Positions 1 to 6,246 of a stretch of 7,576 nucleotides of DNA are shown piece after piece. The translations under genes and the position numbers were made by a program. The DNA comes from an uncultured Erysipelotrichaceae bacterium (GTDB lineage Bacteria > Bacillota_I > Bacilli_A > Erysipelotrichales > Erysipelotrichaceae), in the NCBI GenBank assembly GCA_937874965.1, contig CALNCD010000260.1, positions 1-7,576 on the forward strand, given 5' to 3'. Position 1 is the stretch's first letter, and each line of letters opens with the position of its first letter. The notes under the pieces were generated by a model. That model ran no database searches. It was given only the letters and a program-made list of their open reading frames with translations, and had not been told where the DNA came from.

Positions 1-420
1 GCGCTGAAAACGCTGCTCGGGGTCTTTGGCCAATAACTTATCCAGAATTTTCTGGGTTTCCATAATCATTCGATGTTCATCAACGCGGCCCATCTTGACA
101 GGTTCACGACCTAAAAATACATTTTCCGCCACATTAAGGTGCTGACACAAGTTCAGTTCCTGATGAATGATTGATATGCCCAGATGCTGCGCTTTAATCG
201 GCGTCAGATCTGAAACCAGTTCCCCATTCAAAAAAATTTCACCGCTATCAGGCTGATAAATTCCGCTTAAAACTTTCATTAGGGTTGATTTACCTGCACC
301 GTTTTCACCCAGCAAAGCCATAACTTCTCCAGATTGCAATTGAAGTGAAGCATCCGATAAAGCTTGAACACCTGGAAATGCTTTATTAATATGTTGCATT
401 GAGACAACATAGTTTTCCAT
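1..420 (-). CDS. Sugar ABC importer ATP-binding subunit, RbsA/MglA type (partial, N-terminal 140 residues)
   Basis: This is the nucleotide-binding subunit of a ribose/galactose-type (CUT2) sugar importer, which powers a membrane permease from the cytoplasmic face. The gene starts at the ATG at 420 and stays open to the left edge, so 140 residues of an expected ~500 are visible. An intact Walker A, GENGAGKS, lies at residues 38-45. The Q-loop with the family's typical IIHQELNL wording has its Gln at 87 and is followed by NVAENVFLGRE. The signature, Walker B and second ATPase domain lie outside the window. A purine-rich Shine-Dalgarno (AAGGGAG, 431-437) sits about 10 nt upstream. The gene follows the degenerate ABC protein by 84 nt and is probably regulated by the two-component system encoded upstream. 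Family assignment is firm. The transported sugar cannot be told, and no permease or binding protein is in view. Confidence 0.93.
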   Translation of the reverse strand, partial: MENYVVSMQHINKAFPGVQALSDASLQLQSGEVMALLGENGAGKSTLMKVLSGIYQPDSGEIFLNGELVSDLTPIKAQHLGISIIHQELNLCQHLNVAENVFLGREPVKMGRVDEHRMIMETQKILDKLLAKDPEQRFQR

Positions 421-441
421 ATTTGCCACTCTCCCTTGTGA

Positions 442-469
442 ATTAAGTGTAAAATGAACACGCTTACAA
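442..469 (-). promoter_or_regulatory. Possible promoter of the RbsA-like ABC gene
   Basis: On the minus strand, TTGTAA (464-469) and CTTAAT (442-447) are separated by 16 nt. Each matches 4 of 6 positions of the sigma-A -35 and -10 consensus. An alternative -10, TACACT (446-451), lacks a good -35. The site lies 22 nt upstream of the RbsA-like ATG. No hairpin terminator separates this gene from the preceding one, so read-through from the two-component operon is equally possible. Confidence 0.35.
455..468 (-). promoter_or_regulatory. Candidate cre (CcpA) operator before the sugar ABC gene
   Basis: The minus strand reads TGTAAGCGTGTTCA. This agrees with the catabolite-responsive element consensus TGWAANCGNTNWCA at every position except the tenth (G for T). 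It overlaps the proposed -35 box, a position expected for carbon catabolite repression of a sugar importer. A 14-bp degenerate motif occurs by chance fairly often, so location is the main support. A near-identical site lies at the response-regulator promoter (4582-4595). A LacI-family local repressor could use a similar sequence. Confidence 0.5.
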
Positions 470-504
470 AAAAAGGGGGCATTCTAAGGAATGATGGGGG
501 GTTT

Positions 505-1953
505 TTAGCGTTCGAGCTTATTTCTCAAGTGAGCAAACTCACTTGATTCATATAACGCAATTGAACAGCCGCCTTGAACTACAAGGAGATGTTCAGCAAC
601 AAAGAGTGAATCAGCAATATTGACCGCCAAGATAATTACCGCAATTTTACGACGTTTTATTTCAGATATCAGGTGAATAATATCTTGACGCAAATACATA
701 TCAGCGTACGAAAAGGGCTGAGTAATGACAACTACCCGCGGTGAATAGACAATTGTTTTATAGTACACCAACTGGTAAAGCACATGAATATCAAGCGCAG
801 AAATATCTTGCTTATCCAAATAGTCATTAAACACTGGTTTCATCTCTTGATAAACCCGTTTCCGTGTCCTGGATGCATTCCAGAACCGAGGAATCTTCCG
901 CTTGAGATCGATAAGCAGATTATCCAGAACGGATAACGATTCAATCAAAACTGTTTCAACAGGGTATTGGGGAATGAAACTCACCTTTGCGGTATTCCTT
1001 TCATCAGAGAAAAACGAGGAACCCATCATTATCATCTGCCCCTTCGTTAGTTCTGCCTGCTGGGTGAATAACCGATTAAAACTATCAAGCGTCGTATTAT
1101 TTTGGTCCAGGATCACCAAACACTCTCCAGCTCGAAGCGAGAAAGTCACATCCCGGATTTCTTCACAGGCAACATGATTGAGAACCAACAGATTGCCATC
1201 ATTATCATCGAGAGGAAAAACAGATAACTGATTAAAATCAAAACTGAAGTATTTCATAACGTTGTCACTGAACTCCCTGTTTTGAAGCACCTTAATCATT
1301 TCACCATACTCCATAATCCCTAAACGATCACAGATTTGAAACGCTTCTTCATGATGATTACAGAAATACACAAAGGTATAGCCCTGCTGCGTGTAATCCC
1401 GCAGTAAGCGTTGATACTTTTTCAAGTCACTTTGCCCAAGAATACTGGCAATCTCGTTAATCATAATTAAGCGTGAACCACAAACCACAGCACGAAGGAG
1501 CTCCACGACTAAACGTTCAAAGACACTCAAATTTTCAACCAATTCCAACGGGTTAAGCGAAATTCCAATTGCATCGAGATAAGGCTGAAGCTGACGAATC
1601 AGCTGATTTTCCGCAATCAGTTCCTGAGGAAAACCAGGTTGCATGACAAAGATATTATCAGCGATGCTCAAAACATCAATCAGATGCGATTGATGTTCAA
1701 TCAACGTCACTTTATTGCGAGTTTTGTACGCCCGTTTATACGTGTTGACAACTTCTTCATCAATCAGAATCCGGCCTTGTTGAATTCTCTGGTTCGATTG
1801 AATCAACTCGATCAGTTCGCTCTTCCCATGATTTGAAGGTGATATGATACCGAATATCTCGCCTTCATACACATTGAAATGGATTCCATTTAAAAAAATA
1901 ATTCCTTCTTTTTCATACGTCACATGTTCAAAACGAAGAATTTCTTTAATCAT
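505..1953 (-). CDS. Degenerate tandem ABC ATPase (RbsA-like pseudo-ATPase) coupled to a two-component system
   Basis: This 482-residue protein has the two-domain layout and length of RbsA/MglA sugar ATPases, but its catalytic motifs are eroded. In the N-terminal half, Walker A is SPSNHGKS (38-45), keeping GKS but losing two glycines. The Q-loop Gln (88) remains, the signature is LSVFE (142-146), and Walker B is LIMINE (Asp to Asn166, Glu167 kept). The switch His (200) is present. The C-terminal half has lost far more: QNNTT (284-288) replaces Walker A with no Lys or Arg, VVVITQPF (407-414) replaces LILDEP, and no switch His is seen. No membrane segment is apparent. The reading frame is long and intact, so this is not a pseudogene. 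I chose the ATG at 1953 over upstream GTG (1962) and TTG (1965) because GGTGA lies 5 nt before it; it overlaps the kinase stop by 8 nt. The N-half might bind ATP, but hydrolysis is doubtful. A regulatory role with the kinase or with the sugar transporter is inferred. Confidence 0.88.
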   Translation of the reverse strand: MIKEILRFEHVTYEKEGIIFLNGIHFNVYEGEIFGIISPSNHGKSELIELIQSNQRIQQGRILIDEEVVNTYKRAYKTRNKVTLIEHQSHLIDVLSIADNIFVMQPGFPQELIAENQLIRQLQPYLDAIGISLNPLELVENLSVFERLVVELLRAVVCGSRLIMINEIASILGQSDLKKYQRLLRDYTQQGYTFVYFCNHHEEAFQICDRLGIMEYGEMIKVLQNREFSDNVMKYFSFDFNQLSVFPLDDNDGNLLVLNHVACEEIRDVTFSLRAGECLVILDQNNTTLDSFNRLFTQQAELTKGQMIMMGSSFFSDERNTAKVSFIPQYPVETVLIESLSVLDNLLIDLKRKIPRFWNASRTRKRVYQEMKPVFNDYLDKQDISALDIHVLYQLVYYKTIVYSPRVVVITQPFSYADMYLRQDIIHLISEIKRRKIAVIILAVNIADSLFVAEHLLVVQGGCSIALYESSEFAHLRNKLER

Positions 1954-2968
1954 GATAATCACCAATAAAGCGTTTGGGCAAGGTCACTTCGACAGTCGTC
2001 CCGACATTTTGGGTACTTGTGATTGAAACACCGTACTCTTCACCATAGAGCAGACGTATCCGGTTATTGACATTAACCAATGCAATACCCCCTTGCTTGG
2101 TATCTTGATCAATATAATCTATGGATTGTACATTTAATCGACGCCGAATACCTTCAAGCCGCTCAGGAGGTATTCCTAACCCGTTGTCCGTGACCAGCAG
2201 AATTATACGTGTCTGTGTAACCGTGATTGATAGATCGAGATTCCCTTTTCCGACTTTTGGCTCCAAACCATGAAATATCGCATTTTCAACGATCGGCTGA
2301 AGAACTAGCTTCGGTAAGCTGTATGTCTTAATCTTTTCTCGTTCCTCAGGGTCTATTTCAATATGAAGCGATAGTTTTTCAGCAAACCGGAATTTTTGAA
2401 TTGAGAAGTAGTTTTCAATATTTTCCAATTCATTTTCCAAAGTCACTTCTTGATCCAAATTGGAGATGGTATACCGATAAAAGAGAGCCAAAGATTTAGT
2501 CATCTCTGCTACTTCATCGATACCTGCAATCAGCGCTTCACCTCGAATACTTTCCAAAGTATTGTACAGAAAGTGAGGATTAATTTGATTCTGCAACGCC
2601 AAATACTGCGCTTGGCGGCGATTGGCATCGATAATTTCCTTAGTATCAATAATTGCCTTAAACCGCTGAATTGCACCCTCAAGTTCCTTATCAAAATAAT
2701 AATTCATTGAATAGATATCCTGTAAAGTAAAGCCATCAGCAGTCATTTCGTGGATTTTCTTCATATCCCTGTACGGTTTATACAGATAGTGCAAAGCAAT
2801 CTCATAGAAAAGGAAAAGAATCAGTGCATAGACAATTGCAGCAATACCGAATGAAAATGACCGCGTAGCAAAACCCGCAACGACTAGACTGAGCACTACC
2901 AATATCAGATAGAGATACAGGCGTTGAAGCAGATATTTGGAAAGGATAAACTGCTTAATCCTATGCAT
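1946..2968 (-). CDS. Short YesM/LytS-type sensor histidine kinase without extracellular sensor domain
   Basis: This is a membrane histidine kinase expected to autophosphorylate and pass phosphate to the response regulator encoded just upstream. From the ATG at 2968 it has 340 residues. Two hydrophobic helices (about 17-34 and 40-62) are joined by only about five residues. A charged linker, possibly a reduced HAMP (64-118), follows. The His_kinase domain has QNQINPHFLYN with phospho-acceptor His132. The HATPase domain shows the N-box with Asn229 (PIVENAIFHG), the DNGLGIP box (261-267) and a glycine-containing box near 293-309. YesM relatives are usually ~550-600 residues with an extracellular Cache domain, which is absent here. 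The ATG at 2968 has AGGA 6 nt upstream and overlaps the regulator stop by 8 nt. A GTG at 2986 would give a longer overlap and lacks a clear ribosome site. The 3' end overlaps the pseudo-ABC gene by 8 nt. Confidence 0.95.
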   Translation of the reverse strand: MHRIKQFILSKYLLQRLYLYLILVVLSLVVAGFATRSFSFGIAAIVYALILFLFYEIALHYLYKPYRDMKKIHEMTADGFTLQDIYSMNYYFDKELEGAIQRFKAIIDTKEIIDANRRQAQYLALQNQINPHFLYNTLESIRGEALIAGIDEVAEMTKSLALFYRYTISNLDQEVTLENELENIENYFSIQKFRFAEKLSLHIEIDPEEREKIKTYSLPKLVLQPIVENAIFHGLEPKVGKGNLDLSITVTQTRIILLVTDNGLGIPPERLEGIRRRLNVQSIDYIDQDTKQGGIALVNVNNRIRLLYGEEYGVSITSTQNVGTTVEVTLPKRFIGDYHD

Positions 2969-4544
2969 ATAGTTTCCTGAATTCACTTGGTTTCAATCCA
3001 GTGTTTTTCTTAAACTGTGAGGTGAAATGTTTCTGATCTTTATACCCGATTTGGCGGCAAATTTCCGCGACAGTCAAGTTGGTGTTCCGGAGTAAATCTT
3101 TGGATGCATCGATCCGAACTTGAATAAGGTAATCAATAAACTTCTGTCCGGTTTCTTTTTTGAAGAGCGCACTGAAATACGATGCACTAAATCCCAGTTC
3201 TCGGCTGATCTCTTCTAAAGTAAGATCATTTTCATACCGGACCATGATGATTCGTCGGGCTTGGCGAACAGGCCGTGATTCCGCATAGTTCTTAGCAGCC
3301 ATAACTGCTTTGACCATATTCAAGGTATAGCTGACCAAGCAATCATACGCCTGTTTGAGTGTCAAAGAGCGTTCAATATCAATTAAAACGTGGGCTGTAA
3401 ATTGTTCAATTTCATTGACATCTGAGCGTACCGGCATAAAACATGCCTGAATTGTAACCGATAATTGCTTCAACCATTGATAATAGGCAAACCCGCTTAC
3501 CGGTTCCGCTGTCTGACTTTTTTGCCACATCGTATGAAAGGTTCTTTTTAAGTCTTCTTCCTGAAGAGACTCAATCGCCATTGCTAGAGATCGCTGATTA
3601 TCTTCCAATAAACTCTGGAGAAGGTAATTATCTTGAGGTCCATAACGGTCATTAAAAATAAACTGATCCGGATAGAGCCATCGTTGATAAAGATTATACC
3701 GGCATGATGAAAAGGAAGAATCAAGTTGTTCATCCTGATGAATGCTTGAGCCAATCGCAATTGAATAACGCAAATCATGCTTATAGAATGTTTCATTCAT
3801 CAGGTTCAGAAGACACTGACGTACGTCTCGCTCAAAACGGCGCTCACCCAAATCATTCATTTTAAACCATCCGATTATATATTGGCCCTGCCGTGTCAAT
3901 ATGAAATGATACTGGCATGATTTGTCCATTAAAGCCAAAGCATCAAGCAGTGCAAATCGAAGCTGATCGACATATTCCGCATCGGTGTACCCGTCAATCG
4001 CAACTACGGCGATTCTCTGATACTCCCCTTTCATAAAAGAATCAAGGGATGCATGCTTGGAGGCCTGCGCCTGGTTCCAAGCAAATTGCAGTTCCTTTTC
4101 ACGCTGGGATTCAATGCTTTGTGCAGCTTCATCGAGAATTTGCTGTTGTTGTGATTGGTCGGCCTGATGTTGCAGAAGAGCAGCACTGACCTGTGCCAGA
4201 GTTTTATTCAATTCTTCTTTTTTTATGGGTTTCAAGATGTAGTCGCTGGCCTCGTAGCGAATTGCACTTTGTGTATATTCAAAATTCGAATAGCCGCTGA
4301 TAATGATAAACTTGATCTGGTCAGAAACTTCTTTAGATCTCTGAATTAATTCCAAACCATCATAACCTGGCATACGGATATCCGTAATCACAATATGCGG
4401 CCTCCACTTTTTAATTGCCTCTAAAGCGCTAATGCCATCATGGACGATCGCCACACATTCCATTTCCAATTCATTCCAGTCAATAAGCTTAGAAATAAGC
4501 TGACAGACTCGGATTTCATCATCCGCAATGATTACCTTTAACAC
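2961..4544 (-). CDS. YesN-type response regulator, receiver plus AraC-family HTH
   Basis: This 527-residue DNA-binding response regulator is the likely partner of the adjacent histidine kinase. The receiver domain (about 3-120) has the acidic pair Asp8/Asp9, phospho-acceptor Asp55 in ITDIRMPGYDG, Ser83 and Lys105 in ILKPI. A Gln-rich stretch likely to be coiled coil follows (about 121-170). The central region (about 170-400) has no motif I can name, as is usual for YesN proteins. The C-terminus carries two AraC-type helix-turn-helices (about 441-466 and 490-516), ending near GLKPSEFRKLYA. The start is the GTG at 4544: an in-frame TAG lies 15 nt upstream, so no earlier start is possible, and GGTGG lies about 4 nt before it. 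It is the first gene of the RR-kinase-pseudo-ABC unit and likely activates the sugar ABC genes, its own promoter, or both. Confidence 0.96.
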   Translation of the reverse strand: MLKVIIADDEIRVCQLISKLIDWNELEMECVAIVHDGISALEAIKKWRPHIVITDIRMPGYDGLELIQRSKEVSDQIKFIIISGYSNFEYTQSAIRYEASDYILKPIKKEELNKTLAQVSAALLQHQADQSQQQQILDEAAQSIESQREKELQFAWNQAQASKHASLDSFMKGEYQRIAVVAIDGYTDAEYVDQLRFALLDALALMDKSCQYHFILTRQGQYIIGWFKMNDLGERRFERDVRQCLLNLMNETFYKHDLRYSIAIGSSIHQDEQLDSSFSSCRYNLYQRWLYPDQFIFNDRYGPQDNYLLQSLLEDNQRSLAMAIESLQEEDLKRTFHTMWQKSQTAEPVSGFAYYQWLKQLSVTIQACFMPVRSDVNEIEQFTAHVLIDIERSLTLKQAYDCLVSYTLNMVKAVMAAKNYAESRPVRQARRIIMVRYENDLTLEEISRELGFSASYFSALFKKETGQKFIDYLIQVRIDASKDLLRNTNLTVAEICRQIGYKDQKHFTSQFKKNTGLKPSEFRKLYA

Positions 4545-4580
4545 ATTACCACCATCCTATTCCATGTCCAGTTTTCCTTT

Positions 4581-4609
4581 ATGATAACGCTTAGATGTTT
4601 TATTCACAA
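4581..4609 (-). promoter_or_regulatory. Sigma-A-type promoter of the two-component operon
   Basis: On the minus strand, TTGTGA (4604-4609; 4 of 6 matches) and TATCAT (4581-4586; 5 of 6) are separated by exactly 17 nt. Transcription would start around 4573-4576, giving a leader of about 30 nt before the GTG at 4544. It lies downstream of the terminator at 4756-4818, as expected for an independent operon. The -35 box is imperfect, which fits a promoter that may need an activator. Confidence 0.6.
4582..4595 (-). promoter_or_regulatory. Candidate cre-like operator over the -10 box of the response-regulator promoter
   Basis: The minus strand reads TCTAAGCGTTATCA, matching TGWAANCGNTNWCA except at position 2 (C for G). 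It covers the proposed -10 hexamer, so binding should block transcription. It shares TNTAAGCGTNNTCA with the site at 455-468. It is weaker as a CcpA site because the lost G is usually well conserved, so a local regulator remains possible. Confidence 0.4.
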
Positions 4610-4653
4610 GTCTTATTTAAATTGTATATTGTCATTGTGATTCAGATAAATAC

Positions 4654-4679
4654 TGCCTGGAATCATTGGATTCATGGCA
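4654..4679. repeat. 26-bp imperfect palindrome upstream of the response-regulator promoter
   Basis: Reading the plus strand, TGCC (4654-4657) pairs with GGCA (4676-4679) and GAATC (4660-4664) with GATTC (4669-4673). The centre is ATTG and there are two mismatched positions per side. Eighteen of 26 bases are symmetric. The centre is roughly 90 bp upstream of the predicted transcription start, a plausible position for an activator or a distal operator. It could also fold as a small hairpin in read-through RNA, but there is no T-run to make it a terminator. Confidence 0.4.
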
Positions 4680-4711
4680 ATGCAAACTTTTTATCGAGTT
4701 CATTCATGGAA
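4670..4711. repeat. Pair of direct repeats upstream of the response-regulator promoter
   Basis: ATTCATGGCA (4670-4679) and ATTCATGGAA (4702-4711) are direct repeats identical at nine of ten positions. Their starts are 32 bp apart, close to three helical turns, so both would face the same side of the DNA. AraC-family regulators commonly bind direct repeats, so this is a candidate for autoregulation by the adjacent response regulator. The first copy overlaps the right arm of the palindrome at 4654-4679. Two short copies could occur by chance. Confidence 0.3.
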
Positions 4712-4755
4712 GATGTCCGCAGTGCGCTTGACTATATTCACCCGATCACTCACAG

Positions 4756-4818
4756 AAAAAAAACAAATCCCCTGAGACAAGCCCTATTGCACCGAATAAG
4801 GGGATGAACTCAGGGGAT
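4756..4818 (-). terminator. Intrinsic terminator of the PTS/aldolase/membrane-protein operon
   Basis: On the minus strand, ATCCCCTGAG (4809-4818) forms a perfect 10-bp stem with CTCAGGGGAT (4767-4776). It is followed by TTTG and eight T (4756-4763). The 32-nt loop holds a smaller nested stem (CCCTTATT against AATAGGG, one bulge). It begins about 30 nt after the stop codon of the membrane protein gene at 4847 and separates this operon from the two-component operon. Confidence 0.93.
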
Positions 4819-4846
4819 ACCTGTGTGAATCAATTGACAAGATAAA

Positions 4847-5569
4847 CTAGATTTTTGTGATAATCAAGTGCTGAAGCTGATTCTGGAAAGCATTGGTGAA
4901 ATTCCTGTGGATCATATAGAGGTACAGACAAGCCAGACCCGTGAATACAAAGACCATCAGAAGCTTGATTGGCCAGATGACCCAAACTGACATCATTGAA
5001 AACGTCAGCACCAATAAAGTCAAAACGATCAAGTTGCTTATCAGCAGTTTTTTTACGGTATGTTTCATCGGTTCCGTGATGTGAACCTCATAGGTGTCTT
5101 CTTGATCTTCAATGCTATACGCAGCCCGTCCTAAAGTAAAATTCAATGAGATTTTCCGTTGCAGTTTCTGATCAAGATTTTTAAATGAAACCTGCCGGCT
5201 CGGTTTTTTAGTCTGGTTCACTGGATGGGCGAGCTTCTGAATTTTCAATGTGATCGTCAAGAAGGCAATCACAAAGCTGACAATCATAAGCCCGTAGATT
5301 ATGCGGGAAACCAGAAAAAGCTCTGCATCAATCACATGTTGGAAACAATAGTCCAGGCTCACCAAGAGAAAACACTTGGATAGCGAAAGCAAAACAATAG
5401 TGACTCCGGTCTTGTTTCTTGAATTCGCTTGTATTTCCGTGATGTCTGAGATAAAGATACGGACCAGCAGGAACAGTGCCAGATAATACAGTAATGATGT
5501 ATTAAGCAGTTTTGCGCCGGCAAGAAGCAAGCCGTAAATAATACCGTAGACAATATTTCGATTTATCAT
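4847..5569 (-). CDS. Unrecognised multi-pass membrane protein, last gene of the PTS operon
   Basis: I do not recognise a family for this 240-residue protein. Hydrophobic segments lie at about 6-19, 21-40, 54-71, 85-108, 175-195 and 198-219, consistent with five or six membrane helices. A hydrophilic, basic segment (about 109-174, with several Lys and Arg followed by EDQEDTYEV) separates the first four from the last two and is probably cytoplasmic. No enzymatic motif, signal cleavage site or known transporter motif is visible. The ATG at 5569 has GAGG 7 nt upstream, and the gene begins 16 nt after the aldolase stop, so it is almost certainly cotranscribed. The terminator follows directly. A role linked to the PTS substrate is suggested only by context; it may be an accessory or a passenger gene. 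Confidence 0.85.
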   Translation of the reverse strand: MINRNIVYGIIYGLLLAGAKLLNTSLLYYLALFLLVRIFISDITEIQANSRNKTGVTIVLLSLSKCFLLVSLDYCFQHVIDAELFLVSRIIYGLMIVSFVIAFLTITLKIQKLAHPVNQTKKPSRQVSFKNLDQKLQRKISLNFTLGRAAYSIEDQEDTYEVHITEPMKHTVKKLLISNLIVLTLLVLTFSMMSVWVIWPIKLLMVFVFTGLACLYLYMIHRNFTNAFQNQLQHLIITKI

Positions 5570-5585
5570 CTGTTTTCCTCTTTAT

Positions 5586-6245
5586 CTATTCCCAACGGAC
5601 TAAATCAAGCGTCCGCTTGCGGCTAAATCGTTGATTCATATCTTCCAGGTCATACTCAGACATCAGGATCGGTTTCCCAACCGATGAAGAAATACAGTAG
5701 AGTTGGGCACAGAATTCAACCATTTCAGCAACCTGATAGGCATACTCAATGCTTGTTCCTGCAGCCAATACACCATGGTTTCCAAGCAGCAGCGCATATC
5801 TGCTTTCAATGGCCTCAAGCACCGCTTGGGCAAATGATTTCGTATGGGATGGCAAAAACGGCAAGCATTGGACTTCTCCGCCTGCACATGCCAATATCGG
5901 ATGTATCATCGGCAGATGCTGATTCAGACATGCTAGTGCAGTCGCATACAACGAATGGGTATGCACGACAGCCAGAACATCAGGACGATGCTGATAGAAC
6001 AGACAGTGCATGTCTACTTCTGAGGAAGGCTGAAGTTCTCCTTCAACCTTTTTTCCTTCTAAAGTGACAACTACGACATCCTGGGCCTTCATCATTGAAT
6101 AATCAACACCTGTTGGACTTATCGCAACCAGGAATTCCTTAGGATTGTAGATGCTGATATTGCCGCTGGTTCCAACCGTTAGATGCTGCTGATCCATGCG
6201 TTGGCAATACGCGACAACCCTTTCTCTTTCATCGTGAAGTCTCAT
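5586..6245 (-). CDS. Class II (zinc) sugar-phosphate aldolase, L-fuculose-1-phosphate aldolase family
   Basis: This cytoplasmic 219-residue enzyme is close in length and sequence to FucA. Family members cleave a phosphorylated ketose, classically fuculose-1-phosphate to dihydroxyacetone phosphate and lactaldehyde, using a zinc ion. Visible landmarks are GTSGNIS (25-31), SPTG (43-46), PSSE with catalytic-type Glu76, zinc-ligand-type His95 and His97 in VVHTHS, CAGGEV (120-125) and the third ligand His157 in GNHG. Glu76 favours an aldolase over the related L-ribulose-5-phosphate 4-epimerase (AraD), which has Asp there. The ATG at 6245 follows the EIIC stop by one base with only a weak ribosome site, so translational coupling is likely. 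The neighbouring PTS permease suggests that its substrate derives from an imported, phosphorylated sugar or polyol. The exact sugar is unknown. Confidence 0.92.
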   Translation of the reverse strand: MRLHDERERVVAYCQRMDQQHLTVGTSGNISIYNPKEFLVAISPTGVDYSMMKAQDVVVVTLEGKKVEGELQPSSEVDMHCLFYQHRPDVLAVVHTHSLYATALACLNQHLPMIHPILACAGGEVQCLPFLPSHTKSFAQAVLEAIESRYALLLGNHGVLAAGTSIEYAYQVAEMVEFCAQLYCISSSVGKPILMSEYDLEDMNQRFSRKRTLDLVRWE

Positions 6246-6246
6246 A

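Noticed and set aside
468..506. A7-G5 tract, short inverted CATTC/GAATG, then G6-T5 tract between the two ABC genes, resembling a terminator
   Set aside because: The flanking tracts are G-rich on the same strand (C-rich on the minus strand) and cannot pair. Only a 5-bp AT-rich stem remains, with C-runs rather than a T-run directly after it. It is not a credible terminator.
902..1177. 91-codon plus-strand frame opposite the degenerate ABC gene
   Set aside because: It is an antisense shadow of a long, clearly homologous coding frame, with no independent support.
505..1953. Calling the degenerate ABC gene a pseudogene
   Set aside because: The frame is full length with no stop or frameshift, good start signals and normal overlap. 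Motif loss is by substitution at catalytic sites only, which fits functional repurposing better than decay.
1954..1965. Upstream TTG/GTG starts for the degenerate ABC protein
   Set aside because: They add only four residues and lack a placed ribosome site, while the ATG at 1953 has GGTGA 5 nt upstream and a compact 8-nt overlap.
2969..2986. GTG start for the kinase, six residues longer
   Set aside because: The ATG at 2968 has AGGA at ideal spacing and mirrors the 8-nt overlap at the next gene junction.
4595..4807. Open frame of 70 codons on the plus strand in the intergenic region
   Set aside because: It runs through the promoter, the palindrome and the terminator hairpin, has no convincing ribosome site, and its product resembles no protein family I know.
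5684..6067. 127-codon plus-strand frame opposite the aldolase gene
   Set aside because: It is fully antisense to a gene with intact catalytic motifs, its translation shows no recognisable features, and it has no promoter or ribosome site I can see.
5586..6245. L-ribulose-5-phosphate 4-epimerase (AraD) as the function of the aldolase-family gene
   Set aside because: Residue 76 is Glu as in FucA-type aldolases rather than Asp, and the length and C-terminus match FucA better. The epimerase reading is less likely but not excluded.
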